DNA of 64,000 bases from Lepraria neglecta (Eukaryota; Ascomycota; Lecanoromycetes; Lecanorales; Stereocaulaceae): assembly GCA_033220425.1 (NCBI GenBank), contig CM065650.1, positions 3,596,001 through 3,660,000 on the forward strand. Direction: 5' to 3'. Shown here piece by piece: positions 56,701 through 64,000 of the stretch. The notes beneath the pieces were generated by a model. The model did not search any database, was not told the DNA's origin, and saw only the letters and a list, made by a program, of their open reading frames with translations. Position numbers and translations under genes: made by a program. Each line of letters opens with the position of its first letter. Position 1 is the stretch's first letter.

Positions 56701-57963
56701 CTACGGCCCATGCTGCACATATTCTTCTTCATCGTCATCGTCGTCTTCCTCAAGATCGTCGTCAGGTTCTGCTTCAATCAATCTCGCTGTGCGGAGCGCC
56801 TTGGCCTCCTGACGCTTCTTAAGCTTCGGTAGCTGGGTTCGTCCGTCCTCATCATCCACATCAGCGTCCAGCTTGCACTTCTTCTCTTCCTGAAGCTTCT
56901 TGGCCTCCTGTCGCTTCCGTTTCCGCTTCTCAGGATCCATTACGCCTGTGACCATCTTGTCCGGCTTCTTTTTCTTCCTCTCATCGATGCCTGTGGCTTG
57001 CCTACCGTAACGGAACCAATAATTCCTGCACATTGTGATTGTTTTGAAGATTGCCCAGTTCTGCCTAAGACGATCGCGCGTCTTGACCCATTTCCCCTCT
57101 GTCTCATCTTTCTCCACATAAACTATGTGTGCCATTAGCTCTTTCATGCATTCCTTCTCGTGCAAACTCCATCCCTTGTCTCCAGCGGAAGTATTTTGGT
57201 TCTCGTTGAGCTGGGGACGGCGCTTTCGGGGCGTACTGGGAGCGGAGAGGTCGGCATCCGGGGTGGATGGAACTGGCGAAAAAGCGGGGATGATGTCGTT
57301 TTGGGGGCTATCCGCTGGGGAATAATGTCGCTTGCGCTTTTTGAAAGTAGAGATGGTGTCGATTAGAAGGCGAGGAAGATGGAAATGGAGTTGCTTGGGC
57401 TGCTTTGGAGCGGTGACTGGCGCGTTCTGGGGCTCATCTGGAGCTGCAATGTTGCGATTTTGGCGGCGACGGAGTTGAGAACGGCGTGCTTGGTTCTCCT
57501 GAGGAGCTGCGATGGTGGCATCTTGGCGCTGAGTTGAAGTAGCCACTGCGCCATTCTGAGGGGCAAGGAGCTGGGATTGGCGTTCTTGGTGGGCTTTAGG
57601 AGCTGCGTTGTTGGCATTCTGGGGCTGGATTTGAGCAGCGGCAGCGGCATGCTGGCGGAGAAGACGCTGAGTATGGCGTTGCTGACGCTCAAACAGAGCA
57701 CGATTGGTGTCTTCCATGGCTTGAGAAGCCCGAGAATGGTCAGGGCAGCGGCGCAAATGGAGACGGCGAAGGCGAGGGATTTCCTTGAGGAAGCGACAAG
57801 CAAATTCTGCGATGGTGGCTTTCATGACTCGGGAAGACTGGGCATGGCAGCGGCGCGAATGGATGCGGCGAAGGCGAGCCATTCCCTTTCTGAAGCCAGA
57901 AGCGGCGAATTCTGCGAAGTCGGTATCGTTGTGGATGGTGAGCGGTTCGGTCAGTGTAAACAT
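56701..57963 (-). CDS. Repeat-built protein with SANT/Myb-like domain
   Basis: This is a single exon. I take the ATG at 57963 (MFTLTEPLTIHNDTDFAEFA, 420 aa), though the frame is open to 58245. The N-terminal half is made of tandem duplications: two 36-codon copies around RLRRIHSRRC / RLRRLHLRRC, then degenerate 21-codon Gln/Ala/Arg-rich repeats (for example RQDATIAAPQENQARRSQLR). The C-terminal half is ordered: GWSLHEKECMKELMAHIVYV, GKWVKTRDRLRQNWAIFKTI and CRNYWFRYGRQATGIDERKK. This resembles a SANT/Myb-like fold with conserved tryptophans. A basic coiled coil (KRKRQEAKKLQEEKKCKL) and a terminal acidic DDDLEEDDDDDEEEY follow. It is probably nuclear; I recognise no named family. Confidence 0.75.
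   Translation of the reverse strand: MFTLTEPLTIHNDTDFAEFAASGFRKGMARLRRIHSRRCHAQSSRVMKATIAEFACRFLKEIPRLRRLHLRRCPDHSRASQAMEDTNRALFERQQRHTQRLLRQHAAAAAQIQPQNANNAAPKAHQERQSQLLAPQNGAVATSTQRQDATIAAPQENQARRSQLRRRQNRNIAAPDEPQNAPVTAPKQPKQLHFHLPRLLIDTISTFKKRKRHYSPADSPQNDIIPAFSPVPSTPDADLSAPSTPRKRRPQLNENQNTSAGDKGWSLHEKECMKELMAHIVYVEKDETEGKWVKTRDRLRQNWAIFKTITMCRNYWFRYGRQATGIDERKKKKPDKMVTGVMDPEKRKRKRQEAKKLQEEKKCKLDADVDDEDGRTQLPKLKKRQEAKALRTARLIEAEPDDDLEEDDDDDEEEYVQHGP
57440..57640. repeat. Degenerate in-gene repeat, about 63-bp period
   Basis: GGAGCTGC-type starts occur at 57440, 57503, 57567 (GGAGCTGG) and 57599, with spacings of 63, 64 and 32. Each is followed by a TTGGCG/TTGGCA-like segment. On the minus strand it encodes 21-residue Gln/Ala-rich units. 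Confidence 0.7.
57715..57930. repeat. In-gene tandem duplication, 108-bp period
   Basis: Copies begin CATGGCTTGAGAAGC (57715) and CATGACTCGGGAAGA (57823). They share CAGCGGCGC-AATGGA-GCGGCGAAGGCGAG and AATTCTGCGA. The spacing is exactly 36 codons, so the duplication is in frame. Confidence 0.75.
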
Positions 57964-60142
57964 CCTGAAAGACTGTGTGCTGTGCTGGGACCGGCCCAGG
58001 CTTTGCTGTAAAGCTGATTCGAAAGATGCTGGTATGTGCTCAAAGATTAAGGAGAAGTGCTGTATGCTGGCAATGTATGCTGGGACCGGCCTAAAGATTG
58101 TGCAGAAAGAAGATGCTGTAGATGGTGTGAGATAGGATGAGAAGAGAAGGAGAGAAGAGGTTGAAGGAGGAAGAAGTAAGGGCGAGACCAGCTCTGGAGT
58201 CTTCGCTAAGCAGCATAATGCCATTGTCAATGGCGACAATAGCATGCTTTGCGACTCTATCGTTGACCAGCCTCATTTTCATTCACGTCTGGTGTTTTGG
58301 TGTTTCGGGGTTGACTATTGTGCAAGACACCCCCTTTTCCCATTGAAAAGTACATATTCACATTCACGAACACCACAACTTTGAAACATTATACATGCTG
58401 AAACAGGGGCACGACAACGGCAATGGATACACCGATTACGATGCCGACAAGAGAATATCAAAACGCTGGGCATTGTTCACTCTTCGGAAAGGCAGCCTTG
58501 CAACTTTCAGGGATCTGGACGAGAAGGGTTTCAACATATTTGCACATCTCCCTCTTTCAACGACCAAGACACTCTTTACTTCTCCTCTCATCAACTGTAG
58601 ATATTGCATGTCAATGCCTTACCTTACCAGGATTATGACTTTTTGACAGGCGTTCTGACAGTGACAGCGGAAACCCTAGCGCCGGCAAACAGCCGCTGTC
58701 TCCTGAGATGCTTGGCGAAATTTCCCTCTCGGGACGGGAGGTACTTTTTTGTACCACCACGAATCACAATTGATCTTGTGCTACTGCTCCATAATCGCTG
58801 TTCTTTGAATGTTCTAGACATGGGATCCACTTCGCGCATCATCCAAACCTGCTCAATCACTCAATGTACGCGCATCTTAGCATCAATGCCAAAGTCGCTG
58901 CTTTAGCTACTTCTCAGACCCACACAAAGCACTCATACATATTGCTCTGGTTCGTATTACTCTTGTATTAATACATCAAACATTTCAGCCAAGTTACAAC
59001 CAATGTTACTGTACCAGTCTACCAGAATTGTTGAGTCGCTACATCGCTGCCTGAGAGCTCCACCCGTAGGGTTCCGTGCGCAGGTTTGCTACATTTCCAG
59101 TTGATCCATATCTCCCCTTCCGTTGGGGCTGCCTGAAAAGTTTATGCAGCGAACGATCAAAGTGGTGTAGTCGTAGGGCTGGCAGTCTGGCGCTTTGACT
59201 GCGATATTGGTATAGTGACGTCGTCGTCGTTGCAGAGAGTTTGCCCAGGAAGGCTGTGGGTACTGGCGGAGGACCTTATTGCCTTGGTTTTACGTTGCCT
59301 TGCGCACATGCTGTAGCCATTCGTCCAGAAATCTTCCGGCTTATCCGTAATCTCCTCAGAAGGCGCTGCCTGCCAAGTGTGCAAAGTATCTCAGCCTTCG
59401 AACCAGTGGTAGACGTGGGGTTTCTGCCTTCGTGAAGGTTGAAGAAGGGTTCTGGCGGTGGCTTTGACTCTCTATTGTGCTCATTCCCTTGGCGAAGGCG
59501 TTGAAAAATTCGAATAGTCTTGGCGAATGCTTCCATAAGGTTTCAGTGGGACGAGTGGCGTTGTGTGAGTTCGTCGCAAGGTAGAGACGGAAGTTTTGAA
59601 CATCGACTCTGCTACCAGCCCAATCCGTTGGATCACTGAGGGTGTTAGCACGCCTTTATGGGTAATTTGTAATTAGAAAGGAATCAAGGAGCTGAGGAGA
59701 CAGTGTCAATCGAGGCAAGCCAGATATATAATTGTTTGATGGCAGCGGGCGACTTCTGACAATAGCAGTGCATCTATGTAACCGATTAAGTACATGTATT
59801 TTTATGTCGCAATCGCAGTAGCAAATCCAAAGCGCCGGCTATGTATAGTCAAGCCTATTGCGCAGCCTCCCAGAATAGCAATGTTGACGCCAGACTCCGT
59901 GCGTCATGGCATGCCCTATGGGGTCAGCGCCTGCAGCATGGGTATTGAATGGAATAGCGTGATCGTGAAATGGAAGGAAACTCGTAAAGACAGAAGCAGT
60001 GTACCACCCAATGCTCGAGGTCCTAGCCAAGGGACCCATTGTTGAACGCCGTCCAGAAAAATATCAAGCAGAGCTGACTCAAGAAGTGCGATGAGTGAAA
60101 AGAAATGTATAGACCGTGTGTAATTTCGAGATCGGAGTCGCC
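57964..60142. other. 2.2 kb interval, at most one small candidate gene
   Basis: This lies between the SANT-like gene start and the end of FlbD, both minus strand. Apart from the weak candidate at 59276-59536 I see no gene. Another 83-codon plus-strand frame (58395-58646) has no support beyond being open. Confidence 0.4.
59276..59536 (-). CDS. Candidate small basic protein, weak
   Basis: This is an 86-codon frame with its own ATG (MEAFAKTIRIFQRLRQGNEH), Arg/Lys-rich, with no family recognised. An overlapping frame continuing to 59157 reads SEEITDKPEDFWTNGYSMCA, which also looks protein-like. The true gene may therefore start as here and cross an intron I could not place near 59,360-59,420. 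Either reading could be chance. Confidence 0.25.
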   Translation of the reverse strand: MEAFAKTIRIFQRLRQGNEHNRESKPPPEPFFNLHEGRNPTSTTGSKAEILCTLGRQRLLRRLRISRKISGRMATACAQGNVKPRQ

Positions 60143-61294
60143 TTAGTGAAGGATCGAGGACACCGACATCTTCTTCCTCTCCGGAGAATGTGATAGAAGC
60201 TCAGCATTATCTGCTGTCCTCTTCTTTGAGATAGTCTGATTCGCAGGTTCAGTGATGGGAGGAATCGATCGCGAGCTCGAAGCGGAGTAGTGGGGTGTGT
60301 CAGGCGTGCGATAACTCGCTGGTGGAGGAATATAGGAGCTTGGGAGAGTGGAGCTGGGTAGTGTTGATGGGGGGATGGAAAGCGGTGGGAGCCTCGGAGA
60401 CTGACTGGTGTTGAGCAAGTTATTGAAGGAAGGTAGACTGCGTTGGGAAGGTAGTAAGGGTGGGCGCTGTCCGTCAGAGCTCGCTGAAAGAGGTGTTCTC
60501 GTTGCGACATTCGCAAATTGTTGAAGACGTGGATGTGGCGGTGGTGGATTCGGTTCCTTTGGTATCTCGTTACGGGCCCACATGGGTGGTGAACGGTCAA
60601 CAGTCGGAGCAAAGGGATGTGGGTGGCTGTTGGTGTAAGGAGCTGCGCTTGGTCGCCAGTTGTAGTCCGACGGTGGTACCTCCGGAGCAGGAAGATAACG
60701 GTGGTGTGAGTGAGCGGTAGCATTTGGAGAAGACATTGAGAAGTGCGAACTAGAGTCAGACACCAGGCTCGGGGCCTCGCCGAGAGAGTCAGGCATGGAC
60801 ACCTCGCTGTTGGCAGGCGAGGTCAATGGAGGGTCGATTCTTCCTCGTGACGTTGGTACCAAGATGTGACGGTTTTGAATAGGAGGCGCAGGTCGAGCGA
60901 ATGATAGATTCTCATTGTTCTCATCGAAGTCCACGCCGCCGCGAGCGCTTCCCTCACGGCGAACAACGATGCGACGTCGGCGATTCATACCACCATTCCA
61001 CCAGTTCTTGACTGCGTTGTCGCTTCGCCCGGGCAGTCGTCGTGCGATTTCAGCCCAGCGCTTTCCCATCTCAGAGACTAGTCGCTCAATGGTTTCGCCT
61101 TCTTCTGGCGTGATGGGATCATGGCACAGACTGGGCTTCAGGTTCTGATGAAATCGCTCTCGACATTGCTTTGGCGACCTCGACTGGAGGTATGAAGATA
61201 TCCTCACCCAGTTGTGGGCGCCTTGACTTCCGACGAGTTCCAAAAGCGTTTCGTCTTCGGCCTGCGACCAAGGTCCTCGTTTGGGTGTCACCAT
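60143..61294 (-). CDS. flbD: FlbD-type R2R3 Myb transcription factor
   Basis: This is a single coding exon from the ATG at 61294 (383 aa). Two tandem Myb repeats fill residues 3 to about 105: KRGPWSQAEDETLLELVGSQ, NWVRISSYLQSRSPKQCRER and FHQNLKPSLCHDPITPEEG, then MGKRWAEIARRLPGRSDN and AVKNWWNGGMNRRRR. This is close to Aspergillus FlbD, which activates conidiation. The remaining region is Pro/Ser-rich and disordered, with basic KKRTADNAELLSHSPERKK near the end and a short conserved-looking terminus VSSILH. The upstream frame extends to 61327, but the ATG in CACCATGG-like context at 61294 fits the family start. Confidence 0.93.
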   Translation of the reverse strand: MVTPKRGPWSQAEDETLLELVGSQGAHNWVRISSYLQSRSPKQCRERFHQNLKPSLCHDPITPEEGETIERLVSEMGKRWAEIARRLPGRSDNAVKNWWNGGMNRRRRIVVRREGSARGGVDFDENNENLSFARPAPPIQNRHILVPTSRGRIDPPLTSPANSEVSMPDSLGEAPSLVSDSSSHFSMSSPNATAHSHHRYLPAPEVPPSDYNWRPSAAPYTNSHPHPFAPTVDRSPPMWARNEIPKEPNPPPPHPRLQQFANVATRTPLSASSDGQRPPLLPSQRSLPSFNNLLNTSQSPRLPPLSIPPSTLPSSTLPSSYIPPPASYRTPDTPHYSASSSRSIPPITEPANQTISKKRTADNAELLSHSPERKKMSVSSILH

Positions 61295-64000
61295 GGCGAA
61301 TGTCTCACTCCAAAGCAGTAACTGCAATTTCTGTCAGCGTTTCAAGCACAGGCGCAAGATGAATACCAAAGAACGTACATAAGGATAGGCGATGCTGAAT
61401 AGCTATTGCGGTAGAAATATATCACGAACGGTAACACGCATGCAGATCAATTGCTTCTTGCAGGTGCATGGAGGGGAAGAAACGGAATTATAATGTAGGT
61501 AGTTGAAACTTTTTGGGGTAAGGTAAGAGCGTCCCACAAGTAGTAGTGTACCAGATAATGGCTTACAAGCCCACAAATCGAAAGGTAGTAGTGGGGTCGG
61601 ACCGGCAGGTGGAGACAAGGATTTATGCTAGTGATTATGGCGGAGAGATTTCGTTGGCTGAGGCTTGGTAACGCTCGAATCGCTCGAATATGAGCGTTTT
61701 ACTGTTATGCTATTTGCCAGATGTCGTTGGTCGCAGCAAAACAGGAACAGTACAATTGAAAAAATGAAAATGTGGAAAGGGCAATGATCAAAGAAGGGTA
61801 GGGGCGTCTGTTGATGGCTTGAGGTAGTGCTGGTTTGGGGAGGGCGACGGGCGTGCTTGTACGAATGAAGAAGTGTAGAAAGCGCCATCAAGCTTGTTTG
61901 AATAATAGGAACTATGAATGTACTAGGATTAGCAAACGTCTTGAAGACGATGCGCAACAAGGGCAACCAAGGGCACCTGTGCTAGCCTGGTGTGGTTTAG
62001 TTGAATACAAGCCGGTAATGATACAGTAGAGTACTGTAAATCGAGATCTGACGCAGGCAATTTGACGGATAAGCCTGGAGAAGGAACGAGCAAGTATCCA
62101 CAGCCCGATTGGGCAAGAGTGGGGATGGTCAGTAGCATGCGTATGGCTTGCAGTAAGCGCTCTTTGCGAAGTACTCGTACATTATTGCTTTGAACGCCTT
62201 CTCCATCTCCGCACAGCTGAAATCTATTATTTCTGAGGAGCCCCTCAACCTGTCGTTCTGTTTTGATTGAATTGTTACATTCCGTTCAAGCACGCGCCTC
62301 TTCCGGATTTGGGAGATGAGCTTGCAAATGCCAAAAATCGGGCAAATTGCTAGGCCAGATGCAGCGCGTTGTTTGACTGGTATTAGCTAATTTAGTCGCC
62401 GACTACCCAATTAGCGCGATGCAGGTGTCATATGCAAATGCAATGCTCGACGGGAGCAGAAGTTTGGCTCGGTTTTGGTTGATGGGATAGCGACGGGGAA
62501 GTCGGAGACTTGCGAAATCCTGGGTCATTTTCGACCTGGTCTAGACCTCGTCCTCGCTCGTCTTGCAGAATAGCGAAACGCCTTTTCGCTTACTTGACAC
62601 TCGAACATCCGTGATATCCCCACCTGCACCATGCAAACCAAGATTATTATTGGCGCAATTCAGCTTTGCGACGTTGTTTGCTTCGTCATAACGGCCCCGA
62701 ACCCAAGTCTCACTTTGGTAGCCACAACGCCATCACCCTGGTCGTGGATCAACGGGTCCCTCCCTTTCACCCGTTCTCTATCCAACGCCGATCGATTGTG
62801 AAATACCACCAAACTTTTTCCGTCTGAGTTCGCAGACAGCTTATTGACTTCGTCAGGGTCTCCTACCTTATACCTTCTACACTCTAAGCTCGACTTGTCA
62901 ACTCTATGACTATCCTGCTATTATCTGTGCGCGTTGCGTTACAGTATGACATGTTCGGCATTAAAAACGACACGGGGACCTGCGGCCGCTGGAGGCCGCA
63001 CCATGCGCGTGGTCGACCGAGCATGAGCGAGCTTCCCCTGGACACGTTCACTTGTGCTATGGTGCATTAGTGCATATACATCATGACGGCAGGCTTGGAA
63101 CCCCGGTCATCCGCAAGACTGACGAACCACGTTACCGCTTTGCATCGAAACGCTAGGATCGGACAGCCAGACTAGATTGCAGGGGGCCTGGATCGGTGAC
63201 GTGAAGAGCGAATCAACCGCGTCCCAACCGATTTCCTCATCCAAGCTAGCCTGTCGTTAATCCTCCGACCCAAAACTCGTTTGCAGCTGTTAGTTCAGAA
63301 CTTCAGCTCCAAAAAGGCAATCGTGGCGCCAGCGGTTCAACGGTCGTCCTCCCTGATTCGTAGAAGTTACTCCGCCGGCCAATTTCTTTCGATACCTGAG
63401 GCTCCTGCAGTACCATACACGTCTAATTCACCTGGTAAAGCCGTTGATATCGCGTGGATCGGCGTGGAGAAGTTCGGTCCAAATATCAAGGTGGGGCTTC
63501 GTGCTCCATAGCTCTCAATGCGCGCATGGATTCATGAAACAACCTGTCGAAATGTCTTGCGCATCATGACAGCACGTAGCTACGAGTACGGAAAAATAAG
63601 TGGACATGTAGTTATCTGGGTGGTTGCAGTTCCAACGCTTTGGAAGGCCGGGTGAATGCATTACCCGCATCGTGGCTGCTGTCAGCAACGAAGTGGCTCT
63701 GCGGATTGGAGCGTGGAACGAAGATGTCCGGGTTGCGGTCTCGTGTCCTGCGAGTGAGCGAGCCTGCTCTTCCCATCCTGGAGAAAGTTGGGGATGGGGA
63801 CTGCATGATTACATTGGGAAAGCCACTTGCCTACTAAGACGCACCAATCGTGATTAAATCCGGCTAGCGAGGCGTAGACAATCGACGATGAGCGGGATTC
63901 GTTGACTTGTGAGACATGCTCCAACGGCGGTCGCCGCTAGGGGCTTCAGGGAGCTCAGCAAGGCCACAGTCTAGAGCCCTAAAGCCTATGCGCAATTCTG
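61295..64000. other. 2.7 kb without a convincing gene; long FlbD upstream region
   Basis: The left part should hold the FlbD 5' UTR and promoter. At 63290-63511 an open plus-strand segment (SSSLIRRSYSAGQFLSIPEA) follows an acceptor-like TTTGCAG and looks like a presequence-bearing exon. It has no ATG, and I found no joining exon. The segment to 64000 holds only short frames. Confidence 0.35.

Noticed and set aside
62980-63010. NotI site and GC-rich block near 62985 that looked like a cloning junction.
   Set aside because: A single GCGGCCGC and surrounding GC-rich bases occur naturally; no vector sequence follows on either side.
63290-63511. Presequence-like segment (SSSLIRRSYSAGQ) at the right end of the window.
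   Set aside because: There is no ATG and no upstream or downstream exon could be joined in frame; the window ends soon after.

Overview
The window is nuclear DNA of a filamentous ascomycete fungus. The evidence is the gene content: a PalB/Rim13 calpain, an FlbD-type Myb factor, a fungal G-gamma with a CaaX end, fungal eIF3a and PMP47. Gene architecture agrees, with many 50-100 nt introns, GTAAGT-like donors and CTAAC/CTGAC branch sites. The protein sequences look closest to Dothideomycetes, but that is an impression and no search was run. I saw no transposon, viral relic, CRISPR array, tRNA or rRNA. Exon joins below were read by hand from reading frame, splice consensus and family alignment recalled from memory. 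LAYOUT 0-16.4 kb: the 3' part of a Fun30-type SNF2 remodeller; an Rdx (SelT/W/H) thioredoxin-like protein; a G-protein gamma subunit divergent from eIF3a; an unrecognised coiled-coil protein divergent from the NatB catalytic subunit; a large disordered protein; and the mitochondrial F1 delta subunit. LAYOUT 16.4-31.2 kb: a 2 kb leader/promoter before a DUF3295 (Mks1-like) regulator; the Sar1 GTPase; a fungal LRR protein; the PP1 catalytic subunit; dUTPase. LAYOUT 31.3-45.3 kb: pyridoxal kinase, PCNA, a vezatin/Inp2-like membrane protein, an APH-fold kinase-like protein, and two C2H2 zinc-finger factors separated by a 2 kb gene-free stretch. LAYOUT 47.3-64 kb: PalB calpain; a peroxisomal adenine-nucleotide carrier; ribosomal protein eL29 (a four-exon gene with a 7-nt first exon); a LisH-WD40 protein; an NCBP3-like cap-binding protein; a repeat-built SANT-like protein; FlbD; then about 2.7 kb without a convincing gene. 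HOW THE GENES RELATE: most are housekeeping genes with no operon-like logic. The clearest functional pair is dUTPase and PCNA, S-phase genes 3 kb apart that both carry MBF-type CGCG elements upstream. Signalling and development genes (G-gamma, PalB, FlbD, the DUF3295 regulator) are scattered. Unusual points are mainly in RNA processing and low-complexity evolution: an intron inside the PCNA start codon, three GC-AG introns, an 11-nt micro-exon, stop-free introns in PP1, and a gene assembled from tandem duplications. I did not find a novel multi-gene system.
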